Notes under the pieces: model-generated
What the model was told of the DNA's origin: nothing
The model's database searches: none
What the model saw: the letters and a program-made list of their open reading frames with translations, nothing else
DNA from: Limonium bicolor
Lineage: Eukaryota; Streptophyta; Magnoliopsida; Caryophyllales; Plumbaginaceae
DNA length: 64,000 nucleotides
Assembly (NCBI GenBank): GCA_023374045.1
Contig: CM041778.1
Span: 402,316,438-402,380,437 of the forward strand
Direction of reading: 5' to 3'
Program-made: the position numbers and the translations under genes
Shown: one piece after another, positions 1-13,146 of the stretch
Position numbering within the stretch: the stretch's first letter is position 1
Layout: each line of letters starts with the position of its first letter

Positions 1-173
1 TATATACATAACTAAAACACGACAAATAATATAATGATATAATTAAAAAAACGTGACTTAACAAATAGTCGTATACATATATATGTACATACAACTAATA
101 ACGCGACATGTTAATACAAGTCACTTATATACAATAAATAGGCATAATAAGGCTGAAAAAAAAAGAGCAAACC

Positions 174-243
174 TGCTCTAGCCGGGAGTGGAACCCGAGA
201 CCTTTCGTACCTATCCCGAAACCTTAACCGCTTGAGCTGTGCT
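174..243 (-). repeat. tRNA-derived Pol III promoter-like sequence (SINE head or tRNA pseudogene)
   Basis: Read on the minus strand, an A-box-like AGCTCAAGCGG lies at 238-228 and a B-box-like GGTTCCACTCC at 195-185, the spacing found in tRNA genes. A run of T follows on the minus strand near 172-164 and could be a Pol III terminator. I could not fold a complete cloverleaf, so a tRNA-derived SINE head or decayed tRNA gene of the Leu/Ser type is more likely than a working tRNA. Confidence 0.45.
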
Positions 244-249
244 CGAATT

Positions 250-1600
250 TGGTATTAGTTACCCACGAACTATAGTTAGTAGTCACTACTAAAGTTACAG
301 AAGAGAGTGGAGAAACACCCGACATTCTCCTCTGAATTCAATTCCTCAAAACCAAGACTACTACAAACTTCCATAACGACAAGAACTGATTATTCTTCTG
401 TTTTGCCATGAACTCCCTCGCGACAAGGAGATTTCTTTTTCAAAACACCCATCACTCTTGGGAATTCCCATGCGACACTCACACAGACCAACGACCATAC
501 CTACCTCATTATAATCGGTTTCCTCCTCCTCCTCCCTCAGTACCTTCGTCTTCTCCAACTTCCACCGAGAGCTGCCCACACCTCCATGGCTACTGCTCAG
601 TAGTTAGGTAAGTTTCCAAGTTTAAACTATGCTCACTGTTCTCCTATGATTTCCTACCTTCAAGAGCTAAACCGTGATCATGTACACCCAGCAGTAAAGA
701 CCGAATTGGGAGCTAGAGTAGTGGGAAGTTTCGGTTGAAAAACATAGAAGGAAGGGAAGCTAGCTCCTTCGTCTTCTCAAGGTAAAACCACACGAAACCC
801 AGCTTGAACTCCCCCTCTATTTCAGTAGCAAACCCAGCATGCACTAAGCTTTCTGTTCTCTGTTTTCTTACGTGAGCTTCACCACATTTTACCCAATGTT
901 GTACCGGTGATAGCCATAGTTAATCCTGAGCTCTTCTTTTCTTCCTTTCTGTCTCTCCTCATGCAGGAGGCAGTAGATAGTACTCAGCTTGGTGAAGGAG
1001 CAAGACCAAGCCAACCTCCCTTGCTTTACTATCCTCGGTGAAGAAAAAAAAACAAGGTATAGGCCATACCTGTTTCAGTTTGCTCTAAACCATGTCCTTT
1101 TCTCTAAGACATCACGGGTTAACCTCTGTGTAATCTGTTTCAGTATAGTCAACCAACCAAGATGCTGTGAGTTCGAGATTTCCATCAAAGGTGTAACTAA
1201 GGAGTTGTCAAGTCACTAAACTGGTGAGTAACTTCTAAACTGATGAAAAAAATCAGAGAAACAGAACGAAGCTAAATCTATCGAAACTGTTAATCATGCA
1301 AACCTGTAGCATGTAGCCTCGGTATACTAAGTATCTTTGAGTTGCTAACACATTTATCATCTTATGAGTACACCTAACCAAGTTTACAAATGTGAGGGTA
1401 TTGGAGAAAAACAATAAAAAACTGATCACAACAAAAAGAAAAAAAAAGACACATAACAGATGCAACCGCTTATGCTTCTGTTTCTGATAAAGATTTGCAA
1501 CTACGGTGAAGCTTGAGTGTGTGTGTGTGTACTTACATTGCAGAAATAGTGTGAGGATAGGAAGGGCTAGATTAGGAACTTAAAACTCTGTCAAACACAT
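250..1600. other. no recognisable gene
   Basis: Only short open frames occur here. The frame at 408-611 is proline/serine-rich with no family resemblance. There is a small TG microsatellite near 1516-1530. I see no domain, repeat boundary or terminal structure. Confidence 0.5.
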
Positions 1601-1619
1601 AACTGTCTAGGTTAGTAAT

Positions 1620-3634
1620 GAAGGAAAACTGAAAAGGAAACCAGAACTGAGAATTCTCAGAAAACAGAAGGAGTTTATCAGGTTTGATGTTTCAGTTAGT
1701 TGAGGTTTTTGTATTTCTGTATATCTGGCTTGTGTTATGTGTCAATGAACTTAAGGCACTTCTACCGCACCTAAATAAGTATAAGAATATCTTGAGTAAA
1801 CAAAAAACCCAACCAGTTGCATAATCGTGAAATAAGGAGAAAGGAAAATACAAGAGGCTAGTTTCTGTTTTGGAAATTCTGATTTCAGTAGCACTAACAG
1901 TGTTGTCCTAGTTCATCTATAAACCTAGGAACCCCTAAACATCAAGACAATAATGAGAAACCAGTTAGTAGGTTGGGACTGAGGTGTGTAAAACAGAAAA
2001 GAAATAGATAAGAGAACTAATCTATTTAGGATTCAAAATTTTGAGATTCTAACTTTCCTGTATCACAACCTTTTAGGAGTTTAAACGAGATGATGGGGAA
2101 CCTGTTTTGAGAAGAGTAAACCACACTTGGATATTTAACTAGATAGCTAAACAACTAAGGAACTAGGAATCAGATGAAATGTAACAGAAAGGAAAACAGG
2201 CAACAGTTTCTGTTGTCTGTTTATTTATCAGTTTCAGATCTTCAGGACTTCTGTTATGTAGGTAATATTGGTAGCTCTAACTGAATGTCTTGGATTGTTT
2301 AGAATTAGAACTATACTAAGGCTCCTAACTAAAAGCATAATAGACTGAGGAAATATAAACTAAGATAAGGATCTAAAAAGGGAAATAGGACCGAACTGTA
2401 GCATATCTCAGTTTCATCAGTGTTTGAGATTAGCTCCAGGTTTCAATGTCTGGTATTTCCGTGTCTGCAACAAGTGTTTAGGTTTTTGGATGGGTTGAGA
2501 AGCTTAATAGAATATTTAAGTAACTGGGTAAGTCATTTGGGAAGAATTGAGGATCGAGACGTAAGCAAACAGAAAAAAAATGGAAGAGAAAGTTCATCTG
2601 ATGCAGTTTTCTGTTCTTCAATCTCAATTCAGTAAACACAGTTACAGTAGCATCGGTAAGTTTGTTTTGGGTTACTTTTGAGTCTAAAAACCTTGATGAA
2701 TCATTAGCTAAGTGGGTAAGGAGTTAGGAGAAGTATAACCAGTTAAAAAAACAGACAGGGAAGAAAGCAAGAACACAAATCAGTTTCTATTTTGATTTCA
2801 ATTTGGATTTCAGCTTCAGTTTCCTTATCAGATCAGGTTCTGACTAATTCTGTATGTGTAACAAAGTTGCCTTGGGTTTAGTTGAGTTAGAAACTTGATA
2901 ACACACCAAATTGACAGGATCGACAGTTTAGAAAGGTTTGAGAATTCAAACACGTGAACAAACAGAGAGGAGTCATACACCAGTCTCTGTCTGTCTGTTT
3001 CTTTTCTTTCAGCTTCTGTTTCTTTCTGAGTTCTGTGTGAATCTGTCGTAGGAGAGGTAACAGCAAGATGTTGGGGGTTGTTTAAAGAAGAAGAAATTAT
3101 TGAATCATATAGCTATGACATAAACACATTGAGAAGGGCTAGCCAATCTAACAAACTGAATTAAATAACAGAAGGAAGGAACATCAACCTCAGTTCAGTT
3201 TTAATCCTTAGACTTCTGTTTCTGTAAACTAAGTACATCAGTGAGGATAGTGGGATTATTTGGATGGTGTTGGATTAAGACATAGCTAGAATCTTTAAAC
3301 AGATCAGAGAGTGAAGAAGAAACCAAGTCGAGGAATGAGAAACAAAACAGAAGAGGAATAACTTATCAAACTTAATACATCAGTTCCAATTGTTTCTGAA
3401 ATGAATGACTCTCTGTATAAACCTGTTACAGAGGGATATTAAGGGTAGAATTGAGTTGTGAATGAACCTAAGATACTTCTAGGAGAGTGAACTGGGCTGG
3501 TGCTTCCATTGGGAGTTGTGGGAGCAAACTAAATAACCTAAACAGGAGCAATGAAGAAGTGGAACACTGATATTGCCTCTGAATTTTTGATGAATTGTCC
3601 CTTCTGTATAAGTAAGTTCAGAGGGGGGTTAAGT
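1620..3634 (+). repeat. degenerate ~200 bp repeats ahead of an LTR
   Basis: A loosely conserved block with cagtttctgtt-like text, an A/G-rich stretch of aacagaa words and a following gtaag-like word recurs near 1860, 2205, 2600, 2785, 2990, 3200 and 3390. Spacing is about 200 bp or multiples of it. No open frame covers it. The block ends in a purine run (agaggggggttaag, about 3620-3633) that looks like a polypurine tract directly before the LTR at 3635, so it may be the non-coding 3' interior of a retroelement. Confidence 0.35.
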
Positions 3635-5848
3635 TGTAATACAGCCCTAAGTTTTACAATCTATAAATAATATGGTGGGGTGGTGATTTTGTGATGTGGA
3701 AGAAATGGAATCTGACATGTATATATATATGTAACCGATAACTAAGCAAATGTGAACAAACTTGAGTTATATTTTACCACAAGGTTTTTGGTGTTATAAA
3801 ATTAAATACCTACAATATATTATAAGTTATGTGGTAATATTGTGAGTAATGAAAATATATAATAAAGGAGCTCAAATGTGGCACATGTGTATATTATTTC
3901 CGATGCATCCCTAAGTTGCCAAAACCACGTGTTATAAAGTCTAGTGACACATAAAATATCATACTATATAAAATCATGGAACAAATAAAACACAAATAAT
4001 ATTATGTGGCTAAGGATATAGTTATTCAACTGTTATGCTAAACGCATATATATATATATAAACACGTATCAAGAAATAAAGTTATACACTATCGTTTATA
4101 ACGACATAAAATACCAAAGTTAGTATAAGACTTTGGTATGATAAATAAACCCCGAGTGAAATATCATAAGTGTACAACGTAAGGTTTCATGCTCTAATGT
4201 AAACCGAGAATTAACTCACACAACGAGTAAGGGGTTTATAAAATAACGATACTTTAACTAGTAACAAAAGTTAAGTCTGGGGACATAGTACTGGGATTTC
4301 AAACGTTATTCGGAAATACCGAATTGTGTTGTCATGTGGATTGACGCTTAGTGTTTCTTGTATTACTAGATCGCATTTCCGACGTACGCGCTCGGAAGCT
4401 CTAGTGGCCTGCACTGCATGAATCTAGACACGGTGTACGGTATGTAAAGGAGTTTGATCCGAGTTGTCCTGAGGAATTCCTCGGGCTCGGATTTGTTTGA
4501 TAACATGTATGATTATGTGTGATGGATATGTGTTTACTGCATTACTTATTTATGCACGAACTAATACTATGACGACTATAGATCGGCTTATATAAAACTA
4601 CATATACGAGTTGTGTGACTGTGATTACCGTTGCCTGACCTAATACATTAAGTATTACAAGTATGTAGTTATAACCTAAGTAAAACACTTAGGAACGGGA
4701 CACGACATTGTCGGTCCCTAGAGCTTCAACTCAAAGATAAATACTACATAGAATCATTCTAGGCATGCGTAAGACCATAAGGCAGCCAACCAGTAAGTTG
4801 TTCTCCATAATTAAAACTGTAACTGATCTAACTAACGAAGCTAATAGTGGAGTGTAAATGGAAGTGATGGTGAACCTTAATCCAGACAGTCATTAGCTGC
4901 TGGTCGCGCGTAGAGATCTCTTGGGTTAACCTGTGTCGGGTTTCCCTAGTTAATCCTGAACGAACCTAGATAGATCGTCAGGCGGAGTGTGCTACCATTG
5001 GCACCAGGCCCTTGGCCACCTAAATGGACGCCTTTACAAAGGCAAAGTGAAATAGCCCAGAGTCTTCGGATGATCAGGGCAGTGAGCACCTTGTGTGTAC
5101 GTGGGACTACCGTCCAAGTGAATATAATCGGGTTGTCCTAACTGACACCCGACAGTGCTAACCAATCAAAGTTATGTGAGGGCCCAGGGGGCCGACCGTT
5201 GTGATATGTGATGATGAAGAAAAAAATTAAGAACAGCATGTGACTTATCGATGTTAGTGTAATATACGATGTGCTGCTGTTCTGTGCATACTTGTGATGA
5301 TTGTTACATGCTTATTTATGTTTTAACTGTTTCCTGCTATATTTTGTAAACCGGTGTTGCATGTAATGAACCTAATAAAAAGACGATTAATACGACCTAA
5401 TTGACCATTAGGGTCTAGACTCGGCATACTCAGCGTTTATCGCTGAGCCTTTATGGCTTTATGCAGGTTGATGATGACGAATGAAGCCGGAGTGCGGGGC
5501 TGGGTAGTTAGGATGTTGTGGATTTTGGATTTACCGTTCATACCTCGTTATGTATACGTTATTTCACTGGAAATGGGTTGTAAGATTTGGAGTATGTCTA
5601 GACGCTCACAGTAGTTGTGTTTTTGGAGACTTAGATAGACATGTAGGCGGTATCTCGTTGTCACCGCGGATTGTATTATTATGTTTTCATTTTGTTAAGT
5701 TGTTGTATTGCTACATCACTCGTATGGGCGAGTGATGGCAAGTAACACCCATGTGAGTTCTATTACTGTCATTTCTTCCGCTGTGTGACGCATTTACTTC
5801 CTGTTCACGTGAGTGATTATTACGCCATTGTTTGAGAGGGGTGTTACA
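3635..5848 (+). mobile_element. Tekay-like LTR (isolated or 3' LTR)
   Basis: Begins tgtaatacagccc after a purine-rich tract and ends ggggtgttaca, the terminus shared by the 4.7 kb LTRs further right. Its last ~1.4 kb has the same order of landmarks as those LTRs: a 'cacggtgtacggtatg' and 'ttcctcgggctcgg' block, a 'tgctaccattggca' block, and the paired 'cgtatgggcgagtga' / 'aacaccc' words before the end. No primer binding site follows it and no clean 5 bp target duplication is visible, so it is an old solo LTR or the 3' LTR of an element whose body is lost. Confidence 0.6.
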
Positions 5849-7140
5849 AGTTGTGTGTTGTTGTAAGATTTCAAAAGCAAGCACATATTGAATGTTGCTA
5901 TAAACATGCTTCTGGGATGTATGAGTCTCCTAGATGCTTATGAATTTTTAAGATGTCAAATTAGAGAGCGGTTGTCTCTAACTTGAATGTCCTTAACCAA
6001 ATGTTAATGGACTATGAATTATGTCGTGCATGACAAAGCAAAATGAACCAGAGGTTAAAGAATAATTCATTTGGAAAATGTTGCACCTACTTGATGTGTT
6101 CATAGATATGAACAAAGTAACGTGATCACATATATACTAGCTGCGAATGTTCTAGCTTCGGTTATGAAGTGTGGGAGACAACCGCTATGGCAAGTGAACC
6201 CTAAGTACGCTGGAGGCGTGGTCGACCCTTGGGATCCAAAGGACCCTCTAAAGAGGAGTTCAGACCCTTGAAAGAGGAGTCCAGTCCTTCGAAAGGGGGA
6301 TGAATATGCAAAAATGACATAAAAGGAAAAGGCAAATAAGGAAAGATTTGAACCCTCGAAAGAGGAGTTCAGACCCTCGAAAGAGGAGTCTAGTCTTTCG
6401 AAAGGGGGACAGATATGCCAAATGACACAGGATGAAAAGGGGAATTAGGAGTTTCAGGATTCGCACTCTCAAAAGAGGAGTTCAAACCCTCAAAAGGGGG
6501 AAGAAACTGCCAAAATGATATATTCCAAGAGTGAAGGAAGTACGGAGTTTGACTTCCAAAAGCTGATGAAGACAAATCATAAACACTCCAAAGCTTGTGA
6601 TGTTAGCATGATAAGGCACCAAAGTTATACATATGAGATGTTATAATCCACCCTGATATGAGATATGAATGTTGCTCCTAGTGGATAAATGAGTTGTAAT
6701 ATCGCAAAGGTGGAAGATAGTAGACCCTTGAAAAAGGTGTCGAGCCCTTTAAAATGGAGCTATAAACTTTGGTGGAAAATAGTAAACCCTTGAAAAAGTG
6801 TATATTCCTTGGAAAAGGAGTTATAAACTTTCAAAGAAAGTTAATAATAAATAGTACACCATGTTAACTTATATGTAGCCCTTGAAAGAGGATCTAAACT
6901 CTCAAAGAGAGCATAATGTGAACATAAGAATTCCTGGGAATTGGTATTCGAAGAAAATCTTAAGAATGATTTTCTCCAAAGGCCTTATGTTTTTATATGA
7001 TCAATGGTGACTTGGATGAGAACCATCTAAACCATAATGGTATCAAGTCACATCTCATAAAAATTATATATATATATATATATATCAATATATCAAATAA
7101 GCCAAAGGATTTCTTGAGCAAAAGTTTAATGAGGATTCTA
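5849..7140. repeat. tandem-repeat-rich non-coding stretch
   Basis: From about 6200 to 6500 a ~21 bp unit (accctcgaaagaggagttcag-like) is repeated and grouped into a larger ~108 bp unit that also holds a 'gaaagggggA' word. Weaker copies continue at 6715-6910. A TA microsatellite lies at 7066-7085. No coding potential is seen. It sits just upstream of a Copia RNase H fragment and may be part of that element's remains. Confidence 0.5.
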
Positions 7141-7144
7141 TCAT

Positions 7145-7691
7145 GAGATCTATACGAAGAGGAGTGCTATGATATATACATGGTGGAAGTGCCTTTTCAT
7201 GGTGTGTAATGAAGCAGACTACAGTGGAAACTTCATCAAATCATGCTGAGCTAATAGCTCTATACAAAACAGGAAGAGAATGTGTATGGCTCAGATCAGT
7301 TATCCACCATATTTTAAGTTCTTGTGGTCTTCAGTCAGATCAAGAGACGTTGACGGTGATATACGAGGATAATGCCGCATGCATTGCACAAATAATGGAA
7401 GGATACATCAAAGGTGATCGAACCAAGCATATATCACCAAAGTTCTTTTCAACACATCAGCTTCAGACCAAAGGTATTCTCGATGTTCGCAAGATTCGGT
7501 CTGACGAGAATCTAGCTGATTTATTACCATATCACTTTCTTCAAGAGTCTTTAAGAAGCTTGTTAGCGACATCAAAGAGACATTCTGTTAAATTGAGGGG
7601 GAGAGAAACATTTAGACTGTACTTTTTTTTCCTTGACCATGGTTTTTATCCCAATGGGTTTTTCCTGGCAAGGTTTTTAATGAGGCAGTAG
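7145..7691 (+). pseudogene. Copia RNase H fragment
   Basis: The frame reads a Ty1/Copia RNase H C-terminal domain: KQTTVETSSNHAELIALY, YEDNAACIAQ, GDRTKHISPKFF and the ENLADLL tail. These match the DEDD-type RNase H that ends Copia polyproteins; the acidic residues in NHAELIA and YEDNAA are present. The expected 'LFTK' after NLAD is altered to LLPYHF, and everything upstream (reverse transcriptase, integrase, gag) is absent. It is directly followed by a polypurine tract and an LTR, so this is the 3' remnant of a Copia element. Confidence 0.85.
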
Positions 7692-7702
7692 GATGTACAT
7701 CC

Positions 7703-7966
7703 AAGGGGGAGTGTTATAAATAGTGTAATTATTGGATGTACATCTAATCACCCTTTCATCTATCTTAGACTCTTCATTTGTGTAACCCCCGTAACCTCCC
7801 AAACTCTTCATTAGAAGTCCTTTGATATTTTGTATTCCTTCCACTCAAAGGTTCAGTAACGCTTATGTATTATGTACTATATATAGACGTACAATGGGAT
7901 GAAATGGGATATAACAATTTACGTCTATCTTGTCTTCTATCTTTCTTCTATTCTTTCAGTGTTACA
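7703..7966 (+). mobile_element. Copia polypurine tract and short 3' LTR
   Basis: A polypurine tract aaggggga (7703-7710) is followed by an LTR beginning tgttataaatag at 7712. A TATA-like tactatatatag lies near 7877, and a terminal tgttaca ends at 7966 (the end could instead be 7969). The length of ~255 bp fits small Copia LTRs. No 5' LTR partner is in the window. Confidence 0.65.
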
Positions 7967-9256
7967 ACAACCTTGAAATTTAGGTGTATATTTTAAAAGA
8001 GTAAATTAAATGAGAAGGTAATGTATAACATGTAACATACATTACTACATGAAATAATAACATAAACTAATATGTGGTAGCGGTGGGAATGATTTAACAT
8101 AGTAATGTGAATTGTGAACATTTACATGACTTAAAAAGGGCTACAAAAAAAAGTGATTAAGGCCATGTCAATTTGCTAATATAAGCTAATAGCTAATACG
8201 ACCACAAAAGAAGAGAAATCAAAACTAGCTAATCAGCCCATCTCATTGGCCCCTAACTGCGCCTCCCTTAATCCTTTCTTTCTCTTTTATCTTCTTATCT
8301 TATTTTAAACCCTAACTTACTAACATAACAAATATGCCGTTCTTCAATTCTTCTTCTGCCTGTACGCTGCTCTGTTTCATCCTCTTCTTGTGCTTTACTA
8401 GCAACCAAGAAGTACACACACTATAGTTCCTTCATTCCCTTGTGTCTACGGTTAAACAAGGAACAAAAACTTTCCACGCTTCACCTCCTCTTGTGTTATT
8501 GTTCCTGATAACCATTGGAAATACTGCTCGCTCGCTCACTAGATTGGAAATGAGCAGGAACCTCTTCATTCCTCTCTTGTGTATGTACGCTTCTGATGAG
8601 CTTGAAAGTCTCACACACCGATTAAAGATGAGAATGAAACCAATTCATTTCTAGAACCGATAATATACTATGAACTTATCTTATTCGCTTCTATTCACGT
8701 CCTTTTTCTTATCACTGCAGTTCTGCAGCACTAGATCACTGAATTGCTGCATCTCCCATACAGATTTGAGTCGGGAATGAAAGTCCTTCATGCTCTGCTT
8801 ATCCCTACGTTTCAACTGAGATAAATTCTCATACTGCAGCTTCACTCACACTAGCTTGAAACCAAGCTTAGAATAGTTTATTCCATGACTGGTATATTAC
8901 GAGCCTATCTTCTCCTTTCTATCAATTATAACTATAGAAGTTTTGACATTTTCCTGTCGTACTCCATATTGAAACAGGGCTGAATACAATTCAATCTAGG
9001 ACCTTAATATATTCACAACTCATCTTCCACTTTTACCAATTATGATAATAGAAGGTTTCTGCTTCTTCTGTTGCATCTTGCGAATTGAATGAAGAAAAAT
9101 AAGCAATAATTTAGGCCAAAGTTCAGAAAGTAAACTCATCTTAAGTAAATTCTAATACTGGCTTGTCGTTGGAATTATACATGCTCAACCACTGTCAATC
9201 GTCGTTTGTTATTGAAGTGGTATGCTAGGAAGAAAACCGTCCCACAAAGTAATTAA
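7967..9256. other. no recognisable gene
   Basis: No transposon domain is readable. The one item of note is a 30-codon frame at 8334-8426 with a hydrophobic core like a signal peptide; it has no continuing exon that I can support. Confidence 0.45.
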
Positions 9257-10492
9257 GGCTCCGTTCGGCATGACTTTTTTAGGGTTGTTTTGTAGTTGTT
9301 TTGGTCTGGTTGTTTTGGCTGGCTGTTTTGTGGTTTTTTCCTGGTTGTTTTGAGCTAGCTGTTTTGTGGTTGTTTTGAAAATTGCTGTTTGGCAGTTTGG
9401 AAGTTTCATCTGGCATATTTAAATAAGTTAGTTACGTGTATTGCTTTAACGGATGTCTGTGCTACAATTACAAATTTTATATTACATTTTAAAACAATTT
9501 TTTAAAAGATGTAAATAAAGAAGCTACTAGCAAATATATAGATTAATTTATACATAATTTATAATTAGAAAAACAACAAAGTTTTATTACAATAAATAAT
9601 TGTTAACATTTATATTTTGGTGTATACAAATAACTTCACTATTATCAATGGATAACAACAATTGTAACTATACATGGTTTTAACACCAATGCTACTTGTT
9701 CACATTCAAATAAAAGGAAAATAAAATAATTAATTGGTGAAATTTATTAATGTTTACATCATACAAAAAATAAACAATTTAGTTGTTAAAAAATATGACC
9801 TATATATTAATATATGTAGATATAATTAAATATTCAGATTTAATGCCTTATTTTAACAATATGGTCAAAAGTAAAACTGATTATTATGTCATTTTTAGTA
9901 ATCATGTACCCCTTATATCCATAATACAAATATTTTTGTAGTTTTTTATTACATATTCTATAAATTAAAAAATATTAGAATTACTTACTCAAAATAATTT
10001 TTAGTATAAGTTTTAGAAAAACACTACTAGTTTAAAACTATTGTTCTATATTATTGTCATTAACTTATAATTTAGTATACCAATCTTTATAAAAAACTAA
10101 AAAAAAAGGAAAACAAATTTTTTATATATTAATATATATGTTTCAATTTTAATTTAATTTTGTGTCAAGTTAATATATAATATCATTTTTAAATATAATT
10201 ATAAATATTGAAAATTCAAATTAATTTATTCAAAATTAATTTTTAAATATTAATTAATATTATTAAAATATTCTCACCTCTTAATTACATTTTTTTGGCC
10301 GCCTCTGTTTACGGTATTTATTCTTTTTGCAATATAAATTGTTTGTTGTTTTGTCGCTGTTTTGTGCTAGTATATTTGTGGCTGTTTTGAAAATTGTTGT
10401 TTGGTAGTGTGACAATTTGACATTTTTGTCAAAAATATCAAACTCAAAAATGCCACATTTATACCACAAAAATACCAACACCGAATGGAGCC
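9257..10492. mobile_element. candidate PIF/Harbinger-like non-autonomous element
   Basis: The left end ggctccgttcggcatg and the right end (reverse complement ggctccattcggtgtt) form imperfect terminal inverted repeats. Both ends are flanked by TAA (9254-9256 and 10493-10495), the target duplication of Tourist/Harbinger elements. The interior is AT-rich and non-coding. Subterminal 'tgttttgaaaattg.tgtttgg' words occur near both ends in the same orientation, which is unusual for a simple MITE. A hAT origin cannot be excluded because no 8 bp duplication was found either way. Confidence 0.45.
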
Positions 10493-12039
10493 TAACTGTT
10501 AATCCTTAACAAAGAAGTTATTTTGATAGGCTAATGTCTTGGCAATTTTGTAAACTGGAGTTAAATTAAGTTTTTGTGTTAATTTGGAAAATAGTGCTAA
10601 TATGGTATATGAAGTAGTGACCTAACATGAATTAAAGTGTAAGTTGGTTTAATTAAGTGTAAGTTAAATTGGTTGTATTATATTGGTATAATAAGTGATA
10701 AGATAACAAAGAAATATGATGGAAGTGTCATTTTTTTGTTACTAATCTAGAATAAATAACAAAATAACGATTTATCTAAGCTTTAAAGTTCAAGACTTAA
10801 GGTTGAGTTGGTGACTTAGGAACAAATTGATAAAAGAAAAAAATAGTTAATTATTAACGGTTCAAATGTTTAGTGCTTTAGGATTTAATACACATAATTA
10901 TACAATACAACTTCAGTCAATAGTAGATAATAAATCATCAAGTTACTAAGTAGATTGGAATTTTAGGGAAAATGTGTGCATGTATACGATTAACCTTAAT
11001 AATATAGGATGAGATAAGTAATAAAATGGTAAACTGAGGATAAAGTATTAAGTTGTTAAATTGATAAATTAGAACCTGATTGGTTCGTAAATGAGTTGGA
11101 AACTTTGAGTTTAATTATAATGAGTTGGATTAAATTAATATCACACCTTGCAATGATCAAGGGCGGAAGCTAGTGAAAATGATATGACAATAAGTTGTGA
11201 TATTTTGGTTAGAAAGTTTAAAAATAAAGCTACGATACATTTGGGAAATATAAATTAAACTGAGGGATGAGATATTAATACCTTGGTCAAATTATCTAGA
11301 ACAAGCTAGTTATATATACAACAATATTGTTAGGTGTGTTACAATGGTATATATACTATATGGCATTAATACTTTGGGATTAGCATCACATGTATTATAG
11401 GATGTTAAGTATATATAGTTCCTTATATACATATACGTATTTAGTTGGGGTAAAAATCGTAATTGAAGAAAATCCGGGCCTAAACATTAGAGGTTGATGA
11501 ATTCTAATCGGGCCGAGCCCAAGTTGGAACATTATAGATACTAATGGGCCTAACCCAAGTATAGAAATGAGGATGACTACAGTTGGAAGTGTTCGGTGTA
11601 CAAACTTTTGGTGGTATTGATATTCATAAGGATTTTCATAAAAAGAAAAAAATGGGGTGAAAACTGAAGAATGATGTTTGGGGCAGTATAAATAACTTGG
11701 GTTAAAATCTTGGAGTAAAATAAATAAGGAGTTAGAATTATAAGATATGATTTGTAATGTAATTGTAAGGTTAGACAATATTTGCAGGCAAAAGTGTAAT
11801 AATGAATAAATAAGGGGTATGTCGTGAGTTATAATGAGTTAGGAATGAAATTTAGTATAAGGATGAAAAATTACATGACATAGCATTAAGAGTATGCTCT
11901 TAATGTCATTATATGGGAGTTAGTATTAATTATAGATTTTATGATTCATATGGAGAAATATGAATAAATAAAGGTATTATTAATTATGTAATAAGGATTG
12001 GAGATGTAATAAATTAAGAATGAGATAGTTATACGGTTG
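10493..12039. other. AT-rich non-coding DNA, probably left part of a Tekay-like LTR
   Basis: The text is AT-rich and without coding frames, like the first 2 kb of the 4.7 kb LTRs further right. The gag-only element at 12045 is inserted at its right edge, and LTR sequence resumes after it at 21177. I could not find the LTR's 5' terminus. Confidence 0.35.
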
Positions 12040-12556
12040 GGAACTGTTATACCCAATTTTTGACCCCCCCGGTTAGGGTCTACGAGGTTTTGGTGTTGTA
12101 AAGGGCATTTCAGTCAAGTAATGAGAGGTCCTGGCTCGGTCGGCGCATTCCAGGGCATGGGGAGCAGTTTCGTCATTGTCAGGGCGTTTTTGTAATTTTT
12201 AAGGCTCCCGAGACCTCCTATAGGCTCTCTCTCTCCTCCAAAGGATGTCCAAATCAGCTTGAAATGCATTGATTTTTTAACCCATGATAGAGGATGACAT
12301 TTTAAGCATAATGGCGTTGGAATTTTGATTTTTAGAATTTTCAATAATTTTCTAGCAATTTCTGACTGAATCTGACGAGAATTCAATTTAAAAATATTCC
12401 AATATTTAAAAAATCCGATTCCACTTTAGAAAATTCATAATTGCCAACCTTGACATGTGGTTAAAGTTTCACACAAAAAAATTCCTTTGGGAAGTCATTT
12501 AATTAAAATATCAAAAAATCTTACTTTTACAAGATTTTCTTTATCTTTAAGAAGTC

Positions 12557-12564
12557 TATATAAG
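12557..12564 (+). promoter_or_regulatory. TATA box of the 5' LTR
   Basis: tatataag, conserved in the 3' LTR at 19869-19876 and followed by a CT-rich leader, as in plant LTR promoters. Confidence 0.6.
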
Positions 12565-13146
12565 GGGATAGGTTTTTTTGATAAAAATCAGAATCTCATA
12601 TGCTCAAGAACCCTAGGAAGACAGAAAGCACGGCCCCCTCTCTCTCTCTCTCTCACGTTTTCAACGCCCGGCCACCCGAATCATACCGAAAATCCCCCGA
12701 AATCACCATCTAAACTCGTTTTCCAATCCCCAAAGCACCAACAATCATCAAAACCCCACATAAACTCCACCAAAACGTGAAGAAAGCAAGAACAACCAAC
12801 AACCAGAAGCTTGGTTCGAAAACCCTTCGGGTCTGCCATCAACGGAGCACTCGACGAATCCCGGTGTGAAGATCATCGTGAACCCGAAGGTAAAACAGGT
12901 AGAAATTCTACTTTCCTAACTCCCCACGATATTATCAGTCTTGCCTCGAAATTTGGGTTCAAACTAACTCTTTTTCGCTTTTGTATCACTAATAGCTTTA
13001 GCTACTGCCTTGTTACTTGTTTGCTAAGTTTAGTATTAATTTTGATTTCAAATTGAGTTCTTTCGATTACTAACGTGTCATAATCTTTCAGGCTACATAC
13101 ACATAAAATTTGAGCTCAAAACACCGTCGGGAGCCATCAAAAATCC

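Noticed and set aside
408..611. Proline/serine-rich frame near the window start
   Set aside because: Overlaps a similar-length frame on the other strand, has low-complexity composition and no recognisable domain.
3635..5848. Pairing of the LTRs at 3635-5848 and 21177-23446 as ends of one element
   Set aside because: No primer site follows the left one, no pol lies between them in the right orientation, and their sequences look too divergent for one insertion.
8334..8426. 30-codon frame with a signal-peptide-like hydrophobic core (MPFFNSSSACTLLCFILFLC)
   Set aside because: It stops after 30 codons, I could not find a supported donor or following exon, and nothing around it resembles a secreted-peptide gene. 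Chance hydrophobic frames of this size are common.
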